The position numbers were made by a program, and so were the translations under genes. From positions 1-56,544 of the forward strand of contig JBKJIJ010000019.1 of the NCBI GenBank assembly GCA_046598525.1: DNA of 56,544 bases, given 5' to 3'. Of this stretch, positions 1 to 9,195 are shown piece by piece. This stretch comes from Methylotenera_A sp046598525. Its GTDB lineage: Bacteria; Pseudomonadota; Gammaproteobacteria; Burkholderiales; Methylophilaceae. How positions within the stretch are numbered: the first letter of the stretch is position 1; each line of letters opens with the position of its first letter. A model generated the notes under the pieces. The model worked only from the letters and a program-made list of their open reading frames with translations, had not been told where the DNA came from and did no database searches.

Positions 1-45
1 CGGATTATGAGTCCGCTGCTCTAACCAAGCATGAGCTAGGGGGCC
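1..45 (-). tRNA. tRNA-Met (CAT), 5' half, cut by the window edge
   Basis: On the minus strand the segment begins GGCCCCCTAGCTCA, continues with a D-arm (GGTTAGAGC) and an anticodon stem-loop GCGGA-CTCATAA-TCCG, so the anticodon is CAT. The overall form fits elongator tRNA-Met. A lysidine-modified tRNA-Ile2 also has a CAT gene anticodon and cannot be fully excluded without the T-arm. The variable loop, T-arm and acceptor 3' strand lie beyond the left edge. Confidence 0.85.
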
Positions 46-102
46 TTAATCTTTTTTATTTAGATTAATGATTATTAAACTAAATAAATTATAAAATTTT
101 AA

Positions 103-2049
103 TTAATCTTGACCAGTTTCTAAAAAGCTACGTAAGCGTTCTGAACGGGTTGGATGACGTAGTTTACGCAAGGCTTTTGCTTCAATTTGGCGTATACGTT
201 CACGGGTTACATCAAACTGTTTACCCACTTCTTCAAGCGTGTGGTCGGTGTTCATTTCAATACCAAAGCGCATACGTAGCACTTTTGCTTCGCGTGGCGT
301 TAATGATTCAAGCACCTCACTTGTTGCATCGCGTAAGCTGGCGTACACGGCGGCATCCATTGGCGCTAGCGTTGTGTTGTCTTCAATAAAGTCACCTAGA
401 TGCGAATCCTCATCGTCGCCAATCGGCGTTTCCATTGAAATAGGCTCTTTGCTGATTTTTAAGATTTTACGAATCTTATCTTCCGGCATTTCCATTTTTT
501 CAGCCAGCAAGGCTGGGTCTGGCTCTACACCTGTTTCTTGCAGAATTTGACGGCTGATACGATTCATTTTATTAATCGTTTCAATCATGTGCACAGGGAT
601 ACGAATCGTGCGCGCTTGGTCGGCGATTGAACGCGTAATCGCTTGGCGAATCCACCATGTGGCATAGGTTGAAAATTTATAGCCGCGGCGATATTCAAAT
701 TTATCCACCGCTTTCATCAAGCCGATATTGCCTTCTTGAATAAGATCCAAAAATTGCAATCCACGGTTGGTGTATTTTTTTGCAATCGAAATCACTAAAC
801 GCAAGTTGGCTTCAATCATTTCGCGTTTGGCACGGCGCGCACGCGCTTCGCCCGTGGTCATTTGCTTATTGATTTCTTTAAGCTCTTTAATGGGAATGCC
901 CACTTTAATTTGCAGCGCAATTAAACGGTCTTGCTGATCAATAATAGAGTGTTTATAGCGCACTAATTTTTCAATGTAAGGCTTATCAAGCGCCAATTCC
1001 ACATCTAACCACGTTAAATTAATTTCATTGCCTGGAAAGCTTTTAATGAAATGTGGACGTGGCATGCCCGATTTTTCCACGCAGAAATCCATCACTTTAC
1101 GCTCATGGCCGCGCACTTCTTCAACCAAGCCGCGCACTTGTTCACACAAGGCTTCTACTTGTTTGGCAGAGAATCGAAACGCAGTTAGCTCTTCTAAAAC
1201 AGATTCATGCAGCTTTTTGTAACCCGCATCTTGCGAACCTTTGGTTTCGCGAATCGCGTTCATTTCGGTATTCGCTTTACGAATAATCGCAAAGCGTTTT
1301 AATACTTCTTCTTTTAGTTTGGCTAAGGCTTCAGCTGAAATGGCCGCCGCTTTGGCGCCATCTTCATCGTCACCTTCATCATCATCCACATCCGGCTCTT
1401 CTTCGTCGTCTGCTTCAGCCGCCATGGCGTCATCTAAGCCAATATCGGTGTCAATTAAGCCATCCACTAAATCATCAACGCTGATTTCGTCTTTTTCAAC
1501 CTTGTCTACCATGTCCAACAATTGGGCAATGGTAGTTGGGCAAGCGGCAATCGCCTGCACCATGTGTTTTAGGCCATCTTCAATACGCTTGGCGATTTCA
1601 ATTTCGCCTTCACGCGTTAACAAATCAACCGTGCCCATTTCGCGCATATACATACGCACTGGGTCGGTAGTACGGCCAAACTCAGAATCCACAGTCGCCA
1701 ATGCCGCTTCCGCTTCCTCTACCGCATCTTCATCGGTAACAGGCGCTGGCGCATCAGACATTAGCAACACTTCAGCATCAGGCGCCTCTTCGTACACCTG
1801 AATACCCATATCATTAATCAAACCGATAATGCCGTCAATTTGCTCAGAATCTTGCGTATCATCTGGCAAATGGTCATTAATTTCAGCATAGGTTAAGTAG
1901 CCACGCTCTTTACCTAAAATAATGAGCGATTTTAAGCGGGTACGGCGCGCTTCCGCGTCTATTGCTTGCGCCGCTGGGTCAAGTGCGGCTTCTGCCGCTA
2001 GCTTATTACGCTCTTTTTCTAATGTTTTATCTGATTTTGGTCTGGCCAT
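103..2049 (-). CDS. rpoD: RNA polymerase primary sigma factor RpoD (sigma-70)
   Basis: This 648-residue protein is the housekeeping sigma factor that directs core RNA polymerase to -35/-10 promoters. Visible regions are the N-terminal 1.1 region, 1.2 (DPVRMYMREMG), an acidic linker near residues 205-235 (DDEEEPDVDDDEGDDED), region 2 with the FLDLIQEGNIGLMKAVDKFEYRRGYKFSTYATWWIRQAI block, region 3, and region 4 with VTRERIRQIEAKALRKLRHP. The length is normal for a proteobacterial RpoD. It is the last gene of the rpsU-yqeY-dnaG-rpoD macromolecular-synthesis group, 232 bp downstream of dnaG. Confidence 0.98.
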   Translation of the reverse strand: MARPKSDKTLEKERNKLAAEAALDPAAQAIDAEARRTRLKSLIILGKERGYLTYAEINDHLPDDTQDSEQIDGIIGLINDMGIQVYEEAPDAEVLLMSDAPAPVTDEDAVEEAEAALATVDSEFGRTTDPVRMYMREMGTVDLLTREGEIEIAKRIEDGLKHMVQAIAACPTTIAQLLDMVDKVEKDEISVDDLVDGLIDTDIGLDDAMAAEADDEEEPDVDDDEGDDEDGAKAAAISAEALAKLKEEVLKRFAIIRKANTEMNAIRETKGSQDAGYKKLHESVLEELTAFRFSAKQVEALCEQVRGLVEEVRGHERKVMDFCVEKSGMPRPHFIKSFPGNEINLTWLDVELALDKPYIEKLVRYKHSIIDQQDRLIALQIKVGIPIKELKEINKQMTTGEARARRAKREMIEANLRLVISIAKKYTNRGLQFLDLIQEGNIGLMKAVDKFEYRRGYKFSTYATWWIRQAITRSIADQARTIRIPVHMIETINKMNRISRQILQETGVEPDPALLAEKMEMPEDKIRKILKISKEPISMETPIGDDEDSHLGDFIEDNTTLAPMDAAVYASLRDATSEVLESLTPREAKVLRMRFGIEMNTDHTLEEVGKQFDVTRERIRQIEAKALRKLRHPTRSERLRSFLETGQD

Positions 2050-2281
2050 GCCTGATCCTATTCTATATGACTACTTCTACGATTCTGGCGCTTCGAACCA
2101 TCTAAGTTTTGATGGCAACGAACAACCCTAAATTATACTGTAAAAAGCGCTAAATTTTAAGAAAAATATGCCACGTTTTGCTAAAAAACGTGTAGCCGAG
2201 CAGTTGATTAAGCAATTTAACTACTTGTTTTGGCGGCTTATTTTGAGGTGTGACCTTGCCTTAACAGACCTTTTCGCCTGG

Positions 2282-4027
2282 TTACTTTTTAGCTGTCAAA
2301 CCTTTAAGCATTTCGCGCTCTTCCATTGTTAAAGCACTTAATGGCTTCTCTTTTAGCGTATCCAACATGCTGCCTTCTCGCTTTTGTTGGGTCGCTTCTA
2401 ATAATTGGGTACAAGCACCCTCAAATTCAAGCTTATAGTCTAAACTTTCGTCCAATAGCTGCAATTCACGCTGCAATTCGCGTAATAATCGTGGCTCAAC
2501 TTGCGGTTCAATTGTATGCAAAAGTGCCGCTGGTTTCGATTGTGGCTGTTGCAATGCCGCAGTTACTACCGACTTTAGTAAAATGTCTTGCTCACTAAAA
2601 CCTAAGCCAAAATTAAGATGCGCAGGCTTGGCCAAGTTTGGCTGCATCATCAGCATCAATATAAAGCGTTTTTCAATGGATAACGGTGCGCGCGATTGTT
2701 TCTGCGTGGCTTTGGCAGGCGCTTTATTGGGCGCGGGCAGCTTTAATAAACTCTGCATTTCGGCGTCCGTCACATCGGCCATTTCAGCAACGCGTTTGCG
2801 TAATAATAAAGAAAAACGTGGCGCTACAATTTGCCGTAAAATCGGCTCTGCATCGTTTAAAAACTTCACTTTATCTTCTTGCGAATTAAGTGCATTTTGC
2901 TCACTTAAATGCTGAATAATATATTGCGAAAGCGGCATGGCATTTTGCATTTCCAGCTCAAATTTTTCTTTGCCAAACTCGCGCACATAGCTATCGGGAT
3001 CATGCTCTTTGGGTAGAAATAAAAAGCGTAATTTTAAGCCATCGGTTAAAGCAGGCAGCGCATTCATGGCGGCTCGCCAAGCGGCGGTTCGGCCTGCATT
3101 ATCGCCATCAAAACTAAAGACAATTTCATCGGTTTGGCGCATCAATTTGGTAATATGAAACGGCGTAGTGGCCGTGCCCAGCGCAGCCACGGCGTATTCA
3201 ATGCCGTATTGCGCCAGCGCCACCACATCCATATAACCTTCCACCACCAGCACACGGCCCGCATCGCGAATGGCGCGCCTTGCTACAAACAAACCATACA
3301 ACTCATGGCCTTTTTGAAACAATGGCGTTTCGGGCGAGTTGTAATATTTGGGCGTGTCTTCCGGATTAATCACGCGCCCACCAAAACCAATTACTTGGCC
3401 TTTTTGATCATGAATAGGAAACATAATGCGGTCGCGAAAGCGGTCGTAACGGCGGCCTTGCTCGTTTTCAACCACCAAACCCGCGGTTTGTAGGGCTTCA
3501 TTTTCGTAATTGCTAAATACACTTTGCAAATTTTGCCAACCAGCAGGCGCATAGCCAATTTGAAATTTAGCGGCAATTACACCGCTTAATCCGCGCGCTT
3601 TTAAATACTCAATCGCACGCGGGCTTTCTTTTAATTGCGCTTTGTAATAGTTGGCGGCTTGTTGCAGGCTTTCTTGCAAGCCAAGCTTAATGGTTTTATT
3701 TTGCGCGTCTGCTTCACGCGATTGTGGTGTGGAATCTTCTTTGGGCAAAATCATGCCCACATTTTTGGCTAAATCTTGAATCGACTCTACAAAACTCAAA
3801 CCCGCGAATTCCATTAAAAACCCAATAGCGGTGCCGTGCGCGCCGCAACCAAAGCAATGATAAAACTGCTTAGTAGGGCTTACCGTAAAGCTAGGGGATT
3901 TTTCATTGTGAAAAGGACAGCAAGCAGAGTAATTAGCACCCGCCTTCTTTAGCGGCACGCTTTTATCAATCACATCGACAATATCAACGCGATTAAGTAG
4001 ATCTTGAATAAAGCTGTCTGGAATCAT
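2282..4027 (-). CDS. dnaG: DNA primase DnaG
   Basis: DnaG synthesises RNA primers at the replication fork and works with the DnaB helicase. The 581-residue product has an N-terminal CHC2 zinc finger (C37-x2-H40 and C58-x2-C61), a primase core with a TOPRIM segment (VVEGYMDVVALAQYG, then SFDGDNAGR near residue 305), and a divergent C-terminal helicase-binding region. It lies upstream of rpoD on the same strand in the classical order. A hairpin upstream, near yqeY (4229-4250), may partly separate it from the ribosomal part of the operon. Confidence 0.97.
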   Translation of the reverse strand: MIPDSFIQDLLNRVDIVDVIDKSVPLKKAGANYSACCPFHNEKSPSFTVSPTKQFYHCFGCGAHGTAIGFLMEFAGLSFVESIQDLAKNVGMILPKEDSTPQSREADAQNKTIKLGLQESLQQAANYYKAQLKESPRAIEYLKARGLSGVIAAKFQIGYAPAGWQNLQSVFSNYENEALQTAGLVVENEQGRRYDRFRDRIMFPIHDQKGQVIGFGGRVINPEDTPKYYNSPETPLFQKGHELYGLFVARRAIRDAGRVLVVEGYMDVVALAQYGIEYAVAALGTATTPFHITKLMRQTDEIVFSFDGDNAGRTAAWRAAMNALPALTDGLKLRFLFLPKEHDPDSYVREFGKEKFELEMQNAMPLSQYIIQHLSEQNALNSQEDKVKFLNDAEPILRQIVAPRFSLLLRKRVAEMADVTDAEMQSLLKLPAPNKAPAKATQKQSRAPLSIEKRFILMLMMQPNLAKPAHLNFGLGFSEQDILLKSVVTAALQQPQSKPAALLHTIEPQVEPRLLRELQRELQLLDESLDYKLEFEGACTQLLEATQQKREGSMLDTLKEKPLSALTMEEREMLKGLTAKK

Positions 4028-4094
4028 TAAGCAATTTTACCGTTTAATTGTAGAAGATAACAAAATTATCCGCTGGCTCACGACATCAAACTCC

Positions 4095-4121
4095 GTCATT
4101 CCAGCGCAGGCTGGAATCCAG
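4095..4121. repeat. dRS3-like dispersed palindrome
   Basis: An inverted repeat with core ATTCCAGCGCAGGCTGGAAT (4098-4117) in the yqeY-dnaG gap. It has the ATTCC...GGAAT form of the short repeats well known in Neisseria (dRS3) and seen in other betaproteobacteria. A related pair occurs at 45919-45993. Naming it dRS3-like is by resemblance only. Confidence 0.6.
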
Positions 4122-4228
4122 ACAAGAAACGTATTAGTGAATGATTATTTAATGATGCGAAACTACAAATGAATTAATTTAAATTTTTGATTTTTCATTA
4201 ATAAATAAAAAAACCATTTTATTAAAAC

Positions 4229-4250
4229 AAAAAAGGAGCTTTCGCTCCTT
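4229..4250 (-). terminator. Rho-independent terminator/attenuator between yqeY and dnaG
   Basis: Read on the minus strand, a perfect 7-bp stem AAGGAGC / GCTCCTT with a GAAA tetraloop is followed by a T-rich run. It lies 24 bp past the yqeY stop and 202 bp before dnaG. In Escherichia coli a terminator between rpsU and dnaG lowers primase expression; a similar role here is inference. Confidence 0.75.
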
Positions 4251-4273
4251 GAGTTTTACTGCTTTTTTTGCAT

Positions 4274-4717
4274 TTAAGCCAAGCGTGATTTAATTAAACC
4301 AGAAACCTTGCCCATATCAGCCACACCAGCCACCAACGGCCTTACTAAACCAACCACTTTACCCATATCTTTTGCGCCAATAGCGCCTGAGTCTGCAATT
4401 ACTTGCGTGATAATCTGATTTAACTCTTCATCACTTAACTGTTTTGGCATGTACGTTTGCAGCACAGCCACTTCAAACTTTTCAATATCAGCCAAATCTG
4501 TTCTGTTGGCCGATTCAAAAGCCGCAATTGAATCGCGACGTTGTTTAAGCATTTTTTCAATGACGGTAATAACATCAGCATCGGTTAATTCAATGCGCCC
4601 ATCTACTTCACGCTGTTTAATGGCGGAAAGTAACAGGCGAATAGCACCTAAACGCACGCTATCTTTAGCGCGCATGGCGGTTTTCATGTCTTCAGAAATC
4701 TGGGCTTTTAGCGTCAT
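4274..4717 (-). CDS. yqeY: GatB/YqeY domain protein
   Basis: This 147-residue protein matches the YqeY family, a helical protein similar to the tRNA-binding tail of the GatB amidotransferase subunit. Recognisable stretches are MTLKAQISEDMKTAMRAKD, KQREVDGRIELTDADV and LSDEELNQIITQVI. Its biochemical role is not established. It sits between a DUF3144-like gene and dnaG in the rpsU operon, which is the usual position for yqeY. It starts 6 bp after the upstream stop. Confidence 0.92.
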   Translation of the reverse strand: MTLKAQISEDMKTAMRAKDSVRLGAIRLLLSAIKQREVDGRIELTDADVITVIEKMLKQRRDSIAAFESANRTDLADIEKFEVAVLQTYMPKQLSDEELNQIITQVIADSGAIGAKDMGKVVGLVRPLVAGVADMGKVSGLIKSRLA

Positions 4718-4723
4718 TGCAAC

Positions 4724-5083
4724 TTACTTGCTAAAATACTGTGAGAAGTTTTTTTGGTAATCGGTAATGTTGCTGGTCAATGCTTGCGCGTATTGATTCA
4801 CAAAATACTCAATAGCCGCATTTTTTTCAGCTTCAAGCGCTTCTGGGTTGCCGCACTGTGAAGCCACTAAAAACGCTGTAAAGCGTGCATTAGCATACAA
4901 AAAACCTGCACTTGCAGTCGCCAAGTCTTTTTGTTGCGCTTGCTCATTGGCTAGCGCAATAAATTTATCGGCAATATGCAAAAATGCAGGTACTTGATTT
5001 TCTGCTGTGTTTACTGCTGCTTTTTCCGCCGTATTTGGTACAGCGTCAGCGGCTTGATTGTCCGCTACCTTTGTATCAGCCAC
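4724..5083 (-). CDS. DUF3144-like small protein inside the rpsU operon
   Basis: A 119-residue protein with a low-complexity Ala/Asn/Glu-rich N-terminus (residues 1-30) and a helical core. The core contains FIALANEQAQQKDLATASA and FLYANARFTAFLVASQCGN, which resembles the DUF3144 family; this is recognised from memory and not searched. No membrane segment or known catalytic motif is seen, and the function is unknown. It lies 10 bp after rpsU and 6 bp before yqeY, so it is almost certainly co-transcribed and translationally linked to both. Most rpsU-yqeY operons lack a gene here. Confidence 0.8.
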   Translation of the reverse strand: MADTKVADNQAADAVPNTAEKAAVNTAENQVPAFLHIADKFIALANEQAQQKDLATASAGFLYANARFTAFLVASQCGNPEALEAEKNAAIEYFVNQYAQALTSNITDYQKNFSQYFSK

Positions 5084-5093
5084 TTTTTAGGGC

Positions 5094-5306
5094 TTAGTAA
5101 AGTTTTGCTGGCAATGTTTGATTGCGTAAACGACGATACTGACGTTTAACCGCAGCAGCTGCTTTACGTTTACGTTCCCATGTTGGCTTTTCGTAAAATT
5201 CGCGTGCGCGAAGGTCGTTTAACAAACCTGTTTTTTCAATTAGGCGTTTAAAACGGCGTAATGCAACGTCAAACGGCTCATTTTCTTTTACACGTACACT
5301 AGACAT
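5094..5306 (-). CDS. rpsU: 30S ribosomal protein S21
   Basis: This 70-residue basic protein matches S21, a small-subunit protein involved in initiation complex formation. Visible family features are the N-terminal VRVKENEPFDVALRRFKRLIEKTGLL and the Arg/Lys-rich REFYEKPTWERKRKAAAAVKRQYRR. It is the first gene of the macromolecular-synthesis operon and divergent from tsaD, a common betaproteobacterial layout. Confidence 0.97.
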   Translation of the reverse strand: MSSVRVKENEPFDVALRRFKRLIEKTGLLNDLRAREFYEKPTWERKRKAAAAVKRQYRRLRNQTLPAKLY

Positions 5307-5378
5307 TCGTTCTCTCTTATCGGCAATTGCTTTAAAATAACACTTGAGAATCTATTTGAAACTCAAGAAAAGTCCACT

Positions 5379-5407
5379 ATTTTAATCGTATAATTGTTTT
5401 TGTTCAA
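5379..5407 (-). promoter_or_regulatory. Predicted sigma-70 promoter of the rpsU operon
   Basis: On the minus strand TTGAAC (5402-5407) and TAAAAT (5379-5384) are separated by exactly 17 bp, about 70 bp before the rpsU start. The leader then contains a 6-bp hairpin (CTTGAG at 5343-5348, CTCAAG at 5362-5367). The hairpin could be a leader control element, but that is speculative. Confidence 0.6.
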
Positions 5408-5519
5408 TGATTTTGTGCATTTACCTGACAAATGATGCAACATATTTGAAAATATCACACTTTTTCTACACACATATCTTACATACACATCTTAAGAATA
5501 ATCTTTTGGGAATAATCAT

Positions 5520-6560
5520 TTGCTGATTTTAGGTTTTGAATCTTCTTGCGACGAAACTGGCGTTGCGCTTTACGATACGCAGCACGGCTTATTAGCGCAC
5601 GCGCTGCATTCTCAAGTGGCTATGCATGCCGAGTTTGGCGGCGTAGTGCCAGAACTCGCCTCGCGCGACCATATTCGGCGCGCTTTACCGTTGACCGAAG
5701 TGGTATTAAAGCAAGCCAACAAAACGTTGGCTGATATTGACGGCATTGCCTATACACAAGGCCCAGGCTTAGCTGGCGCTTTATTGGTTGGTACTAGCAT
5801 TGCACAATCACTGGCTTTTGCGTTAAATGTGCCAAGCGTTGGCGTGCACCATTTAGAAGGCCATTTGCTTGCGCCTTTACTAGAACAAAATCCACCAAAA
5901 TTTCCGTTTGTAGCGCTATTGGTTTCGGGTGGTCACAGCCAACTCATGCGCGTTGATGGTATTGGGCAATATCAATTATTGGGTGATACTTTAGATGACG
6001 CGGCAGGTGAAGCTTTTGATAAAACCGCCAAATTACTAGGCTTGGGCTACCCGGGCGGCCCAGCATTGGCAAAACTGGCGACATCAGGCAAACCCCAATT
6101 TACGTTGCCACGCCCCATGTTAAACAGTAAAGATTTGAACTTTAGCTTTAGCGGCTTAAAAACGGCTGTACTTACTTTAGCCAATAACAATCAGCCACTT
6201 ACCGATGATATTAAAGCGAATATTGCGTGGGAATTTCAAGAAGCGGTGACTGAAATTTTAACGGCAAAATCAATGGCCGCATTGCGCGAAACTGGATTGG
6301 ATAATTTAGTAGTATCTGGCGGCGTTGGCGCTAATACCCGATTGCGTGAGCGTTTAAATGCAGCGACCAAGCGCAAATTATGCACAGTGAGTTACCCGCG
6401 CTTAGAGTTTTGTACGGATAATGGCGCCATGATTGCGTTTGCAGGTGCAATGCGGCTAGAAGTGATGCGTTTAGCGCAGCTGAACACAAGCGCCACGCAA
6501 AAAGATTACAGTGTTAGCGTAAAACCGAGATGGGATTTAGCCGAGCTGCAAGCGCCTTAA
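5520..6560 (+). CDS. tsaD: tRNA N6-adenosine threonylcarbamoyltransferase TsaD
   Basis: TsaD transfers the threonylcarbamoyl group to A37 of ANN-decoding tRNAs, with TsaB and TsaE. The 346-residue protein starts with the family signature LILGFESSCDETG. It carries the metal-binding HHLEGH motif (GVHHLEGHLLAPL), the ASKHA nucleotide-binding segments (LLVSGGHSQLM, VVSGGVGANTRLR) and the late FCTDNGAMIAFAG. The start codon is TTG, because no ATG or GTG precedes LILGFESS in a suitable place; only a weak GGGA lies upstream. The TTG start may keep its expression low. Confidence 0.97.
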   Translation: MLILGFESSCDETGVALYDTQHGLLAHALHSQVAMHAEFGGVVPELASRDHIRRALPLTEVVLKQANKTLADIDGIAYTQGPGLAGALLVGTSIAQSLAFALNVPSVGVHHLEGHLLAPLLEQNPPKFPFVALLVSGGHSQLMRVDGIGQYQLLGDTLDDAAGEAFDKTAKLLGLGYPGGPALAKLATSGKPQFTLPRPMLNSKDLNFSFSGLKTAVLTLANNNQPLTDDIKANIAWEFQEAVTEILTAKSMAALRETGLDNLVVSGGVGANTRLRERLNAATKRKLCTVSYPRLEFCTDNGAMIAFAGAMRLEVMRLAQLNTSATQKDYSVSVKPRWDLAELQAP

Positions 6561-6579
6561 TTACGCAATAATTAATCGC

Positions 6580-7218
6580 TTATTTCTTGCCAAACCCTGC
6601 TTCTGTTCCTGCCAGCAATTTTTGAATATTGCTTTTGTGTCGCCAAACCAACATGACGGCAATCACCAACATCATGATGACGTAATCTTTATACGGCAAT
6701 AAAAGCCATGCATATAACGGTGACAACACTGCCGCAACAATTGCCGCTAAAGAAGAGTAACGCGTAATAGCAAACACAATCGCCCATGTGATTAAAGCGG
6801 CAAAACCTAGCATTAATGAGATTGCCAGCATCACTCCCAGCGCAGTTGCCACGCCCTTGCCGCCTTTAAAACGGTGGAAAATAGGGAATAAATGCCCAAA
6901 GAATACTGCCAACCCTACCGCCGCCACAACCCACATTAACATGCCCGATTGCAAGGCCAACCAGACTGGCAGCCAACCTTTAAATGCATCGCCAAGCAGG
7001 GTTAAAATGGCAGGCAATTTTTTGCCGCTACGCGCCACATTAGTGGCGCCAATATTGCCACTACCCACGGTGCGCGGATCTGGCAGGCCAAATAATTTGC
7101 TTAATAAAATGCCAAACGAAATAGAGCCAATTAAATAGGCGGCAACAATCCAAACCATGGGCACTAGGGTGACGGGAATAAAACCTAACTCGCTCATAAA
7201 ACCTTTCATTACAATCAT
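6580..7218 (-). CDS. plsY: Glycerol-3-phosphate acyltransferase PlsY
   Basis: PlsY acylates glycerol-3-phosphate from acyl-phosphate, the first step of phospholipid synthesis in the inner membrane. The protein has about five hydrophobic segments and the three PlsY motifs: GSISFGILLSKLFGLPDPRTVGSGNIGATN, the GGKGVATALGV loop, and a late basic HKSNIQKLLAGTE. The three nearby Met codons (residues 1, 4 and 8) make the start uncertain; MSELGFIPV (start at 7197) would better match the usual length. It is convergent with tsaD and divergent from folB. Confidence 0.95.
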   Translation of the reverse strand: MIVMKGFMSELGFIPVTLVPMVWIVAAYLIGSISFGILLSKLFGLPDPRTVGSGNIGATNVARSGKKLPAILTLLGDAFKGWLPVWLALQSGMLMWVVAAVGLAVFFGHLFPIFHRFKGGKGVATALGVMLAISLMLGFAALITWAIVFAITRYSSLAAIVAAVLSPLYAWLLLPYKDYVIMMLVIAVMLVWRHKSNIQKLLAGTEAGFGKK

Positions 7219-7324
7219 TCCAACAAGGGCCGGAATGTTGAGTATTGCGCTTAAATTCAGTAAAGATTGGTATTATATTACTGGATTGCCGCAATATTTG
7301 GCATGACAATTGAGAAAAAGCCAC

Positions 7325-7678
7325 ATGGACATTATTTTTATAGCTGAGTTAAAAGTTAAAACCAAGCTGGGCGTGCCCGAATGGGAGCGCATGCTGCCGC
7401 AAACCATTATTTTAGACATAGAAATTGGCTACGATTTAAAAGCGGCAGGCAAAAGCGATTCCATTGCCGACACCATTGATTATGGCGCGATTGTGATGCG
7501 TATTAATGAGACTCTACACAAAAATAGCTTTCAATTAGTAGAAGCACTTGCTGAACACATTTGCCAATTAATTTTTAACGAATTTGGCGCGCAAACGGTA
7601 AAAGTAAAAGTAGCTAAACCAGCCATAATGCCAGGCTTAAAAGCATTGGGTATTATTATTGAAAGAAGTAGAGACTAA
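7325..7678 (+). CDS. folB: Dihydroneopterin aldolase FolB
   Basis: FolB cleaves 7,8-dihydroneopterin to 6-hydroxymethyl-dihydropterin in folate synthesis. The protein, about 117 residues from the ATG at 7325, contains the family motifs: the early ELKVKTKLGVPEWER, TIDYGAIVMRI, and FQLVEALAEHICQLIF with the substrate-binding Glu. An in-frame TTG five codons earlier is less likely as the start. Divergent plsY and FolB neighbours are common in betaproteobacteria. Confidence 0.95.
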   Translation: MDIIFIAELKVKTKLGVPEWERMLPQTIILDIEIGYDLKAAGKSDSIADTIDYGAIVMRINETLHKNSFQLVEALAEHICQLIFNEFGAQTVKVKVAKPAIMPGLKALGIIIERSRD

Positions 7679-7758
7679 ATTCCTCACTCAATCACGGTAA
7701 ATAGCTTGTAAAATCAAGCCAATACCAATCAAATTATAGCCATTTCACCACTTGGCAA

Positions 7759-7833
7759 TTGTAAACAATTGTTAATACACCCGTATGGTAGTGGCTGATT
7801 TCTTGCTATTTATCGCTCAATATGATTTTCTAC
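7759..7833 (+). promoter_or_regulatory. Upstream control block of EAL gene 1 (copy 1 of a duplicated block)
   Basis: Two short sequences, TTGTAAACAATTGTTAA (7759-7775) and CAATATGATTTTCTAC (7818-7833), recur before the second EAL gene as TTGTAAACAATAGTTAA (9462-9478) and CAATATGATTTTCTAC (9520-9535). The spacing is nearly the same (59 versus 58 bp start to start). The conserved spacing suggests a promoter or operator. No exact -35/-10 pair could be assigned. Confidence 0.5.
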
Positions 7834-7878
7834 TAAATGTGTCTGATGCTTAACAAACCTAAGTAGATTGGGTAGGTC

Positions 7879-9195
7879 ATGTCCATTGAAAGTGCCTCCA
7901 TAGAGCAGCACAAAGATAAGCTGGGTTATCTGTTAAAAGTTGCCTCAGTAGTTCTTATTATGACAGCCGCTGTTTGGGCCATTTTCTTTGTGGCCATTAA
8001 AGACCCCCTGGGTGTAATTACCGAAACTGTATTAGTGATATTGGGTTGCTTGGCGTATACACAGACCAAACGCAATAACACCAAAGTAATCGCATTTATT
8101 TATTTACCTGTTTTGTTTATTGTCATGTGTTTTATTTGTGTGTGTTTTGATGTGCCCAATGCCGCTGCGCCAAGATCGAACAACCACTACTTTCTCCCCA
8201 TGGCTTTATACGCCTACGTGTTATATCAAGACGAAAATCCCTACTTAAGAATTACTGTTCCTGTTGTGATGTCATTGGCTTTTTTGCTGTTTGCCTGCAC
8301 CAATTTTGGCTTTAATCTTTCAAGTATGAATGATGACCAGCGATTGATTCGGGGCTGGATAACCAACAGTGTGGCGCTGGTTATGCTGTATTTGGCCGCG
8401 CTGATTATGCAATCGGATTTTAAAATGCGCCACTCGCTAGAGCTTGATTTAAGTAAAGCGCTACTAAAAGACGAGATTAAACTTTATTATCAACCACAAG
8501 TTGAAGATGGCGGAAGAACAATTGGTGCAGAAGCCTTAACCCGATGGCGTCATCCCATTCTAGGCAATATTTCACCCGGCATATTTATTCCACTGGCTGA
8601 AAAAAGCGATTTGATTTTACATTTGGGCCGGCATGCACTGACGATGGCTTGCTATCAATTAGCCAGCTGGGGCCAAACGCAGGCTACCGCGCATTTAACG
8701 CTATCGGTCAATATCAGTGTAAAACAGTTTCAAAGTCATGATTTTGTGCAACAGATTGTTGAGCTGATTAAAGAAACCAAAATTGATGCGCGAAAACTTC
8801 AATTAGAGATTACCGAAAGCATTTTTGCACACGATCTAGAAGATATTATGATCAAAATGACGCAACTAAAAGCGCATGGAATTCGGCTTTCATTAGATGA
8901 TTTTGGTACTGGCTATTCCAGCTTATCGTATGTAAAAAACCTACCGATTGATGAATTGAAAATTGACAAAGCATTTATTAAAGATGTGCTGACTAGCACT
9001 AACGCCGCCACCATCACCAAAATGATCATAGCGCTTGCACATGAGCTAAATATTACCATTATTGCAGAAGGCGTAGAAACCACTGAACAGCGGCAATTTT
9101 TAATTGATAATGGCTGCCACAATTTCCAAGGTTATTTGTACAGCACGCCTTTACCCATCAATGAATTCAATACTTTTGTGTTTTCTAAAGGCTAA
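7879..9195 (+). CDS. Membrane EAL-domain protein 1 (predicted c-di-GMP phosphodiesterase)
   Basis: This 438-residue protein has six predicted membrane helices in residues 18-178 and a C-terminal EAL domain from about residue 195. It has no GGDEF domain. Key catalytic residues of the EAL family are present: E218 of the EAL motif, N278, E310, D340-D341 (DDFGTGYSS), K361, E397 and Q417. It should therefore hydrolyse c-di-GMP to pGpG at the inner membrane, with the membrane domain as a probable sensor of unknown signal. It is the first of three tandem paralogues that share register and length. Confidence 0.93.
   Translation: MSIESASIEQHKDKLGYLLKVASVVLIMTAAVWAIFFVAIKDPLGVITETVLVILGCLAYTQTKRNNTKVIAFIYLPVLFIVMCFICVCFDVPNAAAPRSNNHYFLPMALYAYVLYQDENPYLRITVPVVMSLAFLLFACTNFGFNLSSMNDDQRLIRGWITNSVALVMLYLAALIMQSDFKMRHSLELDLSKALLKDEIKLYYQPQVEDGGRTIGAEALTRWRHPILGNISPGIFIPLAEKSDLILHLGRHALTMACYQLASWGQTQATAHLTLSVNISVKQFQSHDFVQQIVELIKETKIDARKLQLEITESIFAHDLEDIMIKMTQLKAHGIRLSLDDFGTGYSSLSYVKNLPIDELKIDKAFIKDVLTSTNAATITKMIIALAHELNITIIAEGVETTEQRQFLIDNGCHNFQGYLYSTPLPINEFNTFVFSKG

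Noticed and set aside
46..102. Terminator between rpoD and the tRNA
   Set aside because: Only AT-rich sequence with a weak TTAATC/GATTAA dyad, not a convincing stem with a T-tract.
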